Positions 27,826-34,742 of a DNA stretch of 34,742 nt are shown in pieces (the stretch's first letter is position 1; each line of letters begins with the position of its first letter). The DNA is from Bacteriovorax stolpii (lineage in GTDB: Bacteria; Bdellovibrionota; Bacteriovoracia; Bacteriovoracales; Bacteriovoracaceae). The stretch covers positions 1 through 34,742 of the forward strand of contig CAMCYI010000031.1 of NCBI GenBank assembly GCA_945883845.1, in the 5' to 3' direction. The notes below the pieces were generated by a model, which was given only the letters and a program-made list of their open reading frames with translations, did no database searches and had not been told where the DNA came from. The position numbers and the translations under genes are program-made.

Positions 27826-28818
27826 ATGAAAAAATATATCGTTCTTTCGCTCTGTGTATTCCTCTCCATCACGGCCTCTGCGAGCATTCATAATGCTGCT
27901 GGTCGATCGAATGGTCTTCTTCGTTTCATCGCTGAGACCGAGGGAGTTCGCGATATTGCTTTGAATATTGTTATGAGCAAACGGTGTGAACGCTATTTGC
28001 CTGAAGCTTCCATCGACGCCTGTCAAGAATCTGTCACACGCATGCTGCGTACCCTCGACTACGATATTCTTTTAAATCCAGATTCAACTCCCCAGCTTCT
28101 GCATCAGGATGATCCGGAGTCATTTGTTTTTGTTTCTTTTAAAACTCAGTTGAAAAATCTCCTCAACGGGGAAGACACGAAGGCCTATCTCGAGATGATT
28201 AACATGAAGCTTACCCGCTTCATGACGGGTGCCGATCCTGTGCCGGCCAATTTGTGGACTGCCTCGGTGGAATTCTATGGTTCAGCGAAATTGGCGACAA
28301 CTTCTCTTGCCACTCTTTTCCAGGACACTTCTACCAATAAACTTCACATCGCCTGGCTCGACAGATCACGCACACGTGGGAATCAATTCTTCGCAGAAAA
28401 CAAGGAACTTCTCTCAAGGATCATTGATACCGTGAATTTCATCATGGATACTTCTGACTCTCGATACCGGGAGCTTTTCTATCCGCCGGCGATTCAGGGA
28501 TTCATCAACCGCAACATCTACCACTTCTATGTCCCCTCTTACCTCAGCATGAAACTTCATGAACAAGGGATGAGCAAAGCAGAGGCCCTCATGGGTCCTC
28601 TGATGTTGACACTCACCTATGAGTTTATCACCTCAGCATCTGATCTTCGTTATGTTCTAAATGATCCGCAGAAAGTTTCACCACAATCGAGAATGGATAT
28701 TTTCGGCGGCTATGCCGGTGGTAGACTCGGCGTGAATCGCGAGATTCAAAAGTTCGCGGATGTGAGTGCTGCCTTTGAGAAAGGAACTAATGAAGGCGTA
28801 GCTCTCCTCCTCAAATAA
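27826..28818 (+). CDS. Secreted protein of unknown function
   Basis: A 330-aa protein with a clear Sec signal peptide (MKKYIVLSLCVFLSITASAS). The mature protein is predominantly helical, with two cysteines near 54 and 64 that could pair, and segments such as RYRELFYPPAIQGFINRNIY and a Gly-rich FGGYAGGRLG near the end. I recognise no family. AAGGA stands six bases before the ATG. It is divergent from sucA and ends one base before the convergent esterase gene. Confidence 0.68.
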   Translation: MKKYIVLSLCVFLSITASASIHNAAGRSNGLLRFIAETEGVRDIALNIVMSKRCERYLPEASIDACQESVTRMLRTLDYDILLNPDSTPQLLHQDDPESFVFVSFKTQLKNLLNGEDTKAYLEMINMKLTRFMTGADPVPANLWTASVEFYGSAKLATTSLATLFQDTSTNKLHIAWLDRSRTRGNQFFAENKELLSRIIDTVNFIMDTSDSRYRELFYPPAIQGFINRNIYHFYVPSYLSMKLHEQGMSKAEALMGPLMLTLTYEFITSASDLRYVLNDPQKVSPQSRMDIFGGYAGGRLGVNREIQKFADVSAAFEKGTNEGVALLLK

Positions 28819-28819
28819 T

Positions 28820-29497
28820 TTACGCTCCGAAATCTTTGAGAAAATTCTTCACGCCACTGATCACGGGTGGTGGAATTTCATGTCCACCGCTGAATGACTG
28901 AAGCTTCCCTTGAAATCCAAGAGACAACAATTTCTTTTCCAGATCCTTCGCTCCTTCAAGGCCAAGCACGGGGTCTGATGATCCGTGGGATTGGTAGAAC
29001 GGAAGGCCTTTTGCCTGGGCCGGAAATCTCGGCGAGGCAATCAGGTTACCGGACATAAGGATCAGACCGACGATAGGCAGTGAACTCTTCATCGCCAGAT
29101 GCGACGAGAGCATGGCCCCCTGAGAAAAACCTCCAATGATCAGCCGCTGGTGCCTGGTAGCAAGTTCACTCAAATATTTTTCCATGTGAGACATCGTCTC
29201 ATCGAATTCTTTGGGAATGACTTCGGCCATCTGGCGATGAGTTCCTTCACGGATAGATTTCTCAAGGCCTTCGATGTCGATGGAAAACCACGAGCGTCCC
29301 TCATAGTAGGCCATGGGAAGCGGCAGGACTCCATTCGGAAAATACCAGTCGAGGCCTGGTGTGTTCCAAAGCTCCCACAAAGGGAAGAGGTCACGGAAGT
29401 TCGCTCCGTATCCATGAAGGATCACGACTCCTGTGCCCTGCCCTGCGCGCACGGAAAGAGTTTCGATTCCCTGAATGGTTTCAATGAGTGGTTTCAT
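28820..29497 (-). CDS. Carboxylesterase/phospholipase-family alpha/beta hydrolase
   Basis: A 225-aa alpha/beta hydrolase of the Abhydrolase_2 (YpfH/EstB-like) group. The oxyanion region is ILHGYGAN (27-33), the nucleophile S125 in GGFSQGAM, the acid D175 in HGSSDPVL and the base H206 in SGGHEIP. No signal peptide is seen, so it should be cytoplasmic, acting on short-chain esters or lysophospholipids. It lies 36 bases after the hypothetical gene at 29534 on the same strand. Confidence 0.9.
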   Translation of the reverse strand: MKPLIETIQGIETLSVRAGQGTGVVILHGYGANFRDLFPLWELWNTPGLDWYFPNGVLPLPMAYYEGRSWFSIDIEGLEKSIREGTHRQMAEVIPKEFDETMSHMEKYLSELATRHQRLIIGGFSQGAMLSSHLAMKSSLPIVGLILMSGNLIASPRFPAQAKGLPFYQSHGSSDPVLGLEGAKDLEKKLLSLGFQGKLQSFSGGHEIPPPVISGVKNFLKDFGA

Positions 29498-29533
29498 CAG
29501 ATGTACTTTGTTTGAGTTTCTAAAAGGACAGGT

Positions 29534-30169
29534 CTATTTTCTTTTCTTTGCAGTGAAATCGGCAAGAACCTTTTTGATGGTCAGAGCTTCCTGTTTAAGA
29601 TCAGGATGTTTAGCGTTGATGCGGATGAGAAGCTGATTAATCTGATGCTCCATGAGCTTCATGTCACCACTCAGTTCGCTTAAGAGTTCTGTTTTAAATT
29701 CAGCAACGGCCACTTTCACGGCCGAATCAAATTCTACTCTCTTCAACTGCTCGCGTGCCTCAACTAATTCCTGTTCAACATAACTATCTGGCTCAGACTG
29801 AAGAGCACTTGATCCGGAAACACGTGGTGCTCCTAAAGAAGCTGATGGCGACATTGGTTGTGCTGATGATCCGACCGCACCCGGACGTTTGATCGCCCCC
29901 AGCTGTGACTGCGGTCTGGCGTCGTTGATGCTTTTCACGTTTCCAACGGGAGCAGTTGGCGCACTTGCGCGGGCGACTTGTGGTCCCCCTACTACCGGCT
30001 TCACTGGTGCTGCCGGAGCTTTGAGCTCGGACTTCACCACGCTGGCGCGCGATTTATCGCCCACGGGATTATGGAACTCAAGGTCCACATCCACCTGGAC
30101 GGCATCGTTTTTCTTTCTTTTAATCTCTTCTTCGTCTTCGAATTCGAGATTTAAATCATCTAGTGCCAT
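29534..30169 (-). CDS. Ala/Pro-rich cytoplasmic protein of unknown function
   Basis: A 211-aa protein in three parts: an acidic start (DDLNLEFEDEEE), an unstructured Ala/Pro/Ser/Val-rich middle (about 45-125), and a charged C-terminal half (about 126-211) predicted as long amphipathic helices, possibly coiled coil. There is no signal or membrane segment. Acidic tail, linker and helical domain suggest a scaffold or protein-protein adaptor. It is divergent from the receiver-like gene at 30323, whose N-terminus is also acidic, which hints at a shared process. No family is recognised. Confidence 0.65.
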   Translation of the reverse strand: MALDDLNLEFEDEEEIKRKKNDAVQVDVDLEFHNPVGDKSRASVVKSELKAPAAPVKPVVGGPQVARASAPTAPVGNVKSINDARPQSQLGAIKRPGAVGSSAQPMSPSASLGAPRVSGSSALQSEPDSYVEQELVEAREQLKRVEFDSAVKVAVAEFKTELLSELSGDMKLMEHQINQLLIRINAKHPDLKQEALTIKKVLADFTAKKRK

Positions 30170-30248
30170 GAACTAAACCCACCTTTCCTTAGTAGACTTA
30201 TCGGAGACTCCACCAATAACTTGAGTTTATTCATCCGCTTTCTAAGGA

Positions 30249-30277
30249 CTTAGATTTTCCCTTCAATTTCTTATAAT
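30249..30277 (+). promoter_or_regulatory. Candidate promoter of the receiver-like gene
   Basis: A perfect -10 box TATAAT (30272-30277) with a weak -35 CTTAGA (30249-30254) 17 bases upstream. The start codon at 30323 is 46 bases downstream of the -10. Confidence 0.45.
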
Positions 30278-30322
30278 CTTTCCGATAGGTCTAATAAATC
30301 AAAAGACTTGAAAGGGTACTCC

Positions 30323-30916
30323 ATGTCCATGTCCCCAGATGATGAAGATGATAAACCTACGGTCGTTCTCGATCTCAATGCTTTAAGAAAACAAGCACTT
30401 GAAAAGAACGAAGACCTCACAGGGGTTGAACACAAGCTTCCTAAGAATGCTGAGGCCGTCGCTGATCAGCCCATTGAATTCGCTGTGAAGTCAGAAGATA
30501 TCCCGGAAGTTGAGTCTGTTGGAAGAAAGCCCAAACGTTTTGAAGTCATTCTTTTCGATTTTCAGTCTGAGTTTTTCAAGGTCAATCGTGATCTCTTTCC
30601 GATTGGCTTTACTTATAACATCGCTACTAATCTCGCTGAACTCAATACGGCCATATCAGTGAAGCAGTTTAAGATTCTGGTCTTTATGTATGATGAAAAT
30701 CCGAAAGCCGTTAATAAACTGCTGTCACAGATTAAGACAAAGTTTCCGCACGTGAAGACGCTGATTATGGCGAAATCGATTTCAGTGGAGAAGGCAAAAG
30801 CGCACTCACAGTCGGCCTCGGGGGCGAATGGGTATTATCAGTTGCCGTTGGATACGACGAAGATTGAGGCGCAGTTTATGCGGATGTTTAAGGGAGTGAA
30901 AGGGAAAGAGGCGTGA
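30323..30916 (+). CDS. Degenerate receiver-like protein
   Basis: Counted from ATG 30323 this is 197 aa. An acidic, disordered N-terminus (DDEDDKPTVVLDLNALRKQA) precedes a domain of about 115 residues alternating strands and helices like a response-regulator receiver: FEVILFDFQ, then ILVFMYDENP, TLIMAKS and GANGYYQLPLDTTKIEAQF. The position of the phosphorylated aspartate (after ILVF) appears to be methionine or tyrosine, so phosphotransfer is unlikely. I chose ATG 30323 over TTG 30308 because AAAGGG (30311-30316) lies six bases before it. There is no output domain. A protein-interaction role is inferred. Confidence 0.6.
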   Translation: MSMSPDDEDDKPTVVLDLNALRKQALEKNEDLTGVEHKLPKNAEAVADQPIEFAVKSEDIPEVESVGRKPKRFEVILFDFQSEFFKVNRDLFPIGFTYNIATNLAELNTAISVKQFKILVFMYDENPKAVNKLLSQIKTKFPHVKTLIMAKSISVEKAKAHSQSASGANGYYQLPLDTTKIEAQFMRMFKGVKGKEA

Positions 30917-30978
30917 AAAGAAAGAAGTAGAAAGATGTCAATTCCTTCGAATTCATGGATGGAGTCGGAAGAACTTTA

Positions 30979-31613
30979 TTAACCAAGATTATTAAAGCTG
31001 AATCTATCTCTCGTTGAGTAAGGGAATTCACCCGAAAAATGCTTTCTAATTGCATATCCTGGATATTTCCCTTTTCTTATCGCCAAAATGAAATCATCTT
31101 TGCTCATGATAAGTTTGGATCTGACATCCAAAAATTCAGTATTCGCACCGGTTCTGTTCTCTTTGATCTTGATGACAAAAGACTTTGGTAATCGCTTAAT
31201 CTTCTTGTCACCCTTGTACTTTCTCGGATCATTTAAATCGATAATCAATTCTCTGGCCTTAAGAGCCTTCATGAGATCTAAGTAAAGAGCATCCCAAGTT
31301 TTCGCCTTCTTGCCATAAAATCTTCCAACCGCATTGTTCCAGAGATCCATATTCTCACTCACAGCAGAGTTCGACTGAGAATCAACAGTCGTAAGCTCAT
31401 TCAATCGACATTCATTATACTCGATCGTATAAACACCACTTATGAATGCGTGTCTCAAAGCATCTACGTCATTATCTTCCAGGCCCAGTGTCCATAGGTA
31501 TCAATGCTCCCATCTGCCTTCTTGGGCATAGGGCGCAGGTCCTTGTCCAAACGCTTATAGAGATAGGCCAAAGCTTCATCTTTCAAATGGTAAATCTTGA
31601 GAATGTTCCCCAT
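30979..31613 (-). pseudogene. Frameshifted gene, DUF6973-like
   Basis: Two minus-strand frames belong together. The first starts at ATG 31613 and gives 49 residues (MGNILKIYHLKDEALAYL to SIDTYGHWAWK) before TAG at 31466-31464. The second is open from 31500 to 30979 and continues with LGLEDNDVDALRHAFISGVY, then ENMDLWNNAVGRFYG. The pattern RHAF with a later MDLWNN-GR recalls DUF6973 domains, from memory only. A one-base deletion or sequencing error between 31500 and 31464 would rejoin them into about 210 residues. No slippery heptamer is seen, so programmed shifting is unlikely. The region is AT-rich, suggesting acquisition. Confidence 0.6.
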
Positions 31614-31627
31614 AATAGAAGAGTATC

Positions 31628-32401
31628 ATGAAAAAAATAAAATTTTCCATTTTGCTTATATCTGTTTTCCTTACCATTTACTGTTTTTGCCTTGAACCCT
31701 ATCATCTTGAAAGCTCCTTTCATGCAGTATCAATAGGAGCAAGTGGAAAGAGTCTCTTGCTGGCGCATGTAACGGATCTTCATACCCATGGCCTAGGAGT
31801 TCTCGAACAAAAACTTATAGACTCTCTTCGCTCTCAGAAACCCGACGTCATAATTATCACAGGAGATATCGCCACTCCTGGTGGTATAGCAAAAGGCTAT
31901 CAGGAAGTACTTTCAGAAATTAAAGCTCCACTAGGCGTTTATTTCGTTCAAGGTAATTGGGAGTACTGGGAGCCAGTGAAAGAACTACGTCAGATTTTAA
32001 AAAAATCAGGGATTGTAGACCTGACAAATAAACATCATCAAATCAAAGGTAATCTTTGGCTTGTAGGACTAGACGATGAATTTGCGGGTTCCCCTCAAGT
32101 TAGCACCTACGAGGGAGTACCTGCGGAAGCTAAAGTAATCTCAATCTTTCACTCACCAGTATTGTTCAATTCAATAAAGAGCAAAACCGATCTTGCCTTC
32201 GCTGGACACTCACATGGCGGTCAAATTCGAATTCCATTCATTGGCCCATTATGGACACCAGAAGGGACAGACAAATATGAATCTGGATGGTTTGAAGAAG
32301 GACATGCAAAAATGTATGTGAGCCGGGGGATAGGAACTTCGATTTTACCAATTAGATTTAACTGCAGGCCTGAAGTCGCTTTTATCAAAATAAGTTATTA
32401 G
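31628..32401 (+). CDS. Membrane-anchored calcineurin-like metallophosphoesterase
   Basis: A 257-aa protein with an N-terminal transmembrane anchor (about 5-21) and a YkuE/YaeI-like phosphoesterase domain: DLHTH (D50, H52), GDI (D80), GNWEYW (N110), FHSP (H175), GHSHGG (H194, H196). The usual GNH[DE] motif has W111 instead of the catalytic histidine. Relatives hydrolyse phosphodiesters or UDP-linked lipids at the membrane. AGAAGAG lies just before the ATG. It is divergent from the frameshifted gene, with only 14 bases between the two starts, and its codon use appears AT-rich. Confidence 0.85.
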   Translation: MKKIKFSILLISVFLTIYCFCLEPYHLESSFHAVSIGASGKSLLLAHVTDLHTHGLGVLEQKLIDSLRSQKPDVIIITGDIATPGGIAKGYQEVLSEIKAPLGVYFVQGNWEYWEPVKELRQILKKSGIVDLTNKHHQIKGNLWLVGLDDEFAGSPQVSTYEGVPAEAKVISIFHSPVLFNSIKSKTDLAFAGHSHGGQIRIPFIGPLWTPEGTDKYESGWFEEGHAKMYVSRGIGTSILPIRFNCRPEVAFIKISY

Positions 32402-32489
32402 GCCAGCCTTCGCGTATTTAATCATACGTAGGTTATCGCCAGGAAATTGATGCTATTGATGAAAAAGTGACTCAGTAGATTCTCAACCT

Positions 32490-32524
32490 AAGCGGACCCA
32501 CAATTTTCGGTCATGGGCCCGCTT
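32490..32524. other. Imperfect hairpin in the gene-free stretch 32402-32683
   Basis: AAGCGGACCCA (32490-32500) and TGGGCCCGCTT (32514-32524) form an 11-bp stem with one mismatch around a 13-base loop. No U tract follows on either strand, so it is not a standard terminator. The rest of this 282-base gap holds no ORF, RNA or promoter that I can support. Confidence 0.4.
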
Positions 32525-32683
32525 TAGATCTGGGAGGTGAAACTATGGCTAAATAGTTTCGGCCCCATCATTTGCCAATTCCTGATTCTCGTCAACTTCC
32601 CTCTCAAAAATTCTTGTGACACCAAATCCCAATCGAGAAGTTAGAAAACAAGGGTTGACCAAAACCGTCTTGTTAAGAATGAT

Positions 32684-34321
32684 ATGACCATGAAAAACAT
32701 GATCGCAGCATTTTTATGCATTTCGTCATTTTCCGCTCTTTCGGCCCCCGATTGGTCGAGAGATGTTGTGGTCAATTCACCTCGTGAGAATATTTACGAA
32801 CTCTCTCCACAGGCCTTCAAAGAATCTGTGATGAAAGGAAGAAAGCACGCGCTCTTTTATCCAGTGACGGCGAGTGAGCTTTTAATCCCCTATGCTCCGA
32901 TGAAAACATTTTTTGAATCATCACCCAATGATCCTGTGAGAAAACTTCTCTTTGCTCTCGCAAAAGTTGTGACTCCGTTCAAGAGCATGGATCAGGTCTT
33001 TCATTATCTGGGCCTTCATGATTTTCCAAAAGAAGAAGAGTCCCGAAATCCCAATCCGCTTCCCCCACTTTCCGTTCATGAAAAAGACCTTCCCATGGGT
33101 GCAACCCTGATCGCGACTCCTGATGGAGATGCTCTCACTTTCGGCTGTGCCGCCTGTCACACTGGAAACCTGTTCGGAACGAAAGTGCTTGGACTCTCAA
33201 ACCGATTTCCTCGCGCTAACGACTTCTTTCACCAGGGAAGAAAAGTTGCTCCTTACGTAAACTCATTTCTCTTCCAGGATCTTCTTCACGCAACTGCGGG
33301 CGAAAGACGGATGGTCGTGAGTTCAAAAAATGCGATCAAGTATGTTGGAACAAAAGAGCCTGTTGTTCTGGGTCTCGATACAAGTCTTGCTCAGGTGGCC
33401 ATCTCGCTCGCGAGAAGAGCGACCGATCCCTATGCTGAAAGAACAGGTTCCGCGCGTTCAAATCCGCTGGAGAAAAAGATTGCTGATTCAAAACCCGCTG
33501 TCTGGTGGAACGTGAAGTATAAAAACCGCTGGCTCTCAGATGGTTCAATTGTTTCAGGAAATCCCGTTCATACGAATTTTTTATGGAATGAAATCGGCAG
33601 AGGAACAGACCTTCGTAAGCTTGAGCAGTGGATGCTGAAGAGTCAGACTCAGATTGATGACCTTACGGCTGCAGTCTTTGCCACGAAAGCTCCCAGATAC
33701 GAAGATTTCTTCGGACAGAATTCCATCAATGTTGATTTGGCGATGAAAGGCGAAAAACATTTTGTTCAGTCATGTGCGAAATGCCATGGCTCATACGAAA
33801 AGAACTGGTCGCAGGGTCTTAATACTGTAAGAGTCATCTACCACAAGAAAACTCCGGTGAGAGAAGTGGGCACGGATCCAGGACGATACCTCGGCATGAA
33901 TTACTTCGCAGCAGAACTCAATCGCCTGCAGATTTCAAAAACGATCGGAACTGTGGTGGAACCTCAGAAAGGTTATGTTCCACCTCCCCTCGAAGGAATC
34001 TGGGCACGATGGCCATATTTCCATAACAATTCCATACCGAATCTTTGTGCTCTTCTCACGAAAGCAAGTGAGCGTCCGAAAACTTATTGGGCCCACGAAG
34101 CAAATGACACAAATACAGATTACGATCAGGACTGCGCAGGATACCCCGTAGCAGAAAGAACTCCGGAGACCTGGAAGAAAGATAAGAACTTTTTTTACGA
34201 CACGGCCCGAGAAGGCATGGCCAATTCAGGTCATGATGAGAAAATTATCCTCGAGAACGGAGTCGAAATTTTCAGCACAATTCAAAAGCGTGAACTTATA
34301 GAGTATTTAAAAACTCTTTAA
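32684..34321 (+). CDS. Di-haem cytochrome c, RoxA-like
   Basis: A 545-aa secreted protein (signal MTMKNMIAAFLCISSFSALSA) with two haem-binding motifs: CAACH (155-159) and CAKCH (364-368). The first half has an unusual segment PAVWWNVKYKNRWLSDGS (271-288), and the C-terminal half has PPLEGIWARWPYFHNNS, as in the RoxA/MauG-like di-haem proteins, some of which cleave polyisoprene rubber by dioxygenation. It could equally be a cytochrome c peroxidase-like or electron-transfer protein. The start may be ATG 32684 or 32690, and no strong Shine-Dalgarno is seen. A terminator follows. A periplasmic location is inferred from the signal peptide. Confidence 0.8.
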   Translation: MTMKNMIAAFLCISSFSALSAPDWSRDVVVNSPRENIYELSPQAFKESVMKGRKHALFYPVTASELLIPYAPMKTFFESSPNDPVRKLLFALAKVVTPFKSMDQVFHYLGLHDFPKEEESRNPNPLPPLSVHEKDLPMGATLIATPDGDALTFGCAACHTGNLFGTKVLGLSNRFPRANDFFHQGRKVAPYVNSFLFQDLLHATAGERRMVVSSKNAIKYVGTKEPVVLGLDTSLAQVAISLARRATDPYAERTGSARSNPLEKKIADSKPAVWWNVKYKNRWLSDGSIVSGNPVHTNFLWNEIGRGTDLRKLEQWMLKSQTQIDDLTAAVFATKAPRYEDFFGQNSINVDLAMKGEKHFVQSCAKCHGSYEKNWSQGLNTVRVIYHKKTPVREVGTDPGRYLGMNYFAAELNRLQISKTIGTVVEPQKGYVPPPLEGIWARWPYFHNNSIPNLCALLTKASERPKTYWAHEANDTNTDYDQDCAGYPVAERTPETWKKDKNFFYDTAREGMANSGHDEKIILENGVEIFSTIQKRELIEYLKTL

Positions 34322-34336
34322 CATTTAATTGTTCGC

Positions 34337-34376
34337 AGTTAAGTGGGGACATTGTTCCTACTTAACTTACCTTTTT
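34337..34376 (+). terminator. Strong intrinsic terminator of the cytochrome gene
   Basis: AGTTAAGTGGGGAC (34337-34350), loop ATT, then GTTCCTACTTAACT (34354-34367): a 14-bp RNA stem with two G-U pairs. TTACCTTTTT follows. It starts 16 bases after the stop codon. Confidence 0.8.
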
Positions 34377-34473
34377 CAGCATTACTTTTTTTAACGCCTT
34401 ATTCCTTTTAACTCAGCATTCTTACGACTTACAAATTTCTAATTTGGATGATTTTTTGTAGTGATCTTTAATC

Positions 34474-34742
34474 ATGACAAAAACAACGGATCAATTGCAA
34501 TTGATCCCACCTTATTGCCCGAATTTTCGCTGCCAGTTTCACTTTGGAACAGAATCCAGGTTCTATGTGAAAAATGGTCATACTAAAACTGAAAAACCGC
34601 CTTTTCACAATCAACGCTTCATTTGCAAAGGGTGCGGAGAGCAGTTTTCTGCGAATACTTTTGGTTTGGATTTTCGTAAAAGGATTGCTTCCATTTCAGA
34701 ACGAGTCCTTCATTTTTCAATGAATGGCATGAGCAATAATTC
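34474..34742 (+). mobile_element. Transposase, N-terminal part, cut by the window edge
   Basis: An open frame from ATG 34474 runs off the right edge (89 complete codons). It contains a zinc-ribbon: YCPNFRC (two Cys with a four-residue gap) and FICKGCGEQFS (CxxC), then ANTFGLDFRKR and a helical segment. This is the layout of the DNA-binding start of IS1/InsA-like and related transposases, where the ribbon precedes a helix-turn-helix. The catalytic DDE part and the IS ends lie outside the window, so completeness is unknown. Confidence 0.7.

Noticed and set aside
32543..32555. GGAGG-like site followed by a three-codon ORF (ATG GCT AAA TAG)
   Set aside because: Too short to be a gene; no leader-peptide context such as an attenuator or downstream biosynthetic gene.
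34337..34367. Inverted repeat as a possible IS end
   Set aside because: It is better explained as the RNA stem of an intrinsic terminator: three-base loop, T run and position 16 bases after the cytochrome stop. An IS end cannot be judged without the right side of the element.
1..34742. CRISPR arrays, tRNA or rRNA genes
   Set aside because: No regularly spaced repeats and no cloverleaf or rRNA-like sequence were seen on either strand.

Overview
The window looks like chromosomal DNA from a Gram-negative bacterium of the Bdellovibrionota (Bacteriovorax or Peredibacter-like). This is inferred from three things: a protein made of two fused bacterial histone folds, many short secreted or lipoprotein genes of no recognised family, and an aerobic TCA gene set. 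No 16S rRNA or tRNA is present to confirm the taxon. Gene density is high and no gene-free stretch exceeds about 300 bases.

Region 1 (1-8820). After the 3' end of a FabI-like enoyl-ACP reductase on the + strand comes one tight minus-strand operon read from 8659 down to 209. Its order is beta-ketoacyl-ACP synthase II, acyl carrier protein, a CrtI/retinol-saturase-like FAD oxidoreductase, OleA, OleB, OleC, an AI-2E-family membrane protein and OleD. OleA-OleD are the known enzymes of head-to-head long-chain olefin synthesis: Claisen condensation, ketone reduction, beta-lactone formation, decarboxylation. The dedicated KAS, ACP, FAD enzyme and permease suggest that the cell builds and modifies a special acyl chain before condensing it. 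This is the most interesting system in the window. The doublet histone is transcribed away from the operon, and the shared upstream region holds two dyad-symmetric sites.

Region 2 (9221-18240). This holds envelope and metabolic genes: a small lipoprotein, a secreted protein of unknown function, gamma-glutamyltransferase, pterin-4a-carbinolamine dehydratase, a retropepsin-like protease, an MltD-type lytic transglycosylase with LysM repeats, and a minus-strand operon (SDR, dihydroorotase, endonuclease/exonuclease/phosphatase protein) joined by 4-base overlaps. Several convergent pairs overlap at their 3' ends.

Region 3 (18340-27830). Aconitase A and the 2-oxoglutarate dehydrogenase operon sucA-sucB-lpd lie on the minus strand, each with a good sigma70-like promoter. 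Between them on the + strand are two tandem paralogous small membrane proteins.

Region 4 (27820-34742). This is accessory in character: a secreted unknown, a carboxylesterase, a divergent pair (Ala/Pro-rich helical protein and a degenerate receiver-like protein), a frameshifted gene, a membrane-anchored metallophosphoesterase with an altered active-site motif, a RoxA-like di-haem cytochrome c with a strong terminator, and the start of a zinc-ribbon transposase at the right edge. The stretch from about 30980 to 32680 appears more AT-rich than the rest, consistent with recent acquisition.
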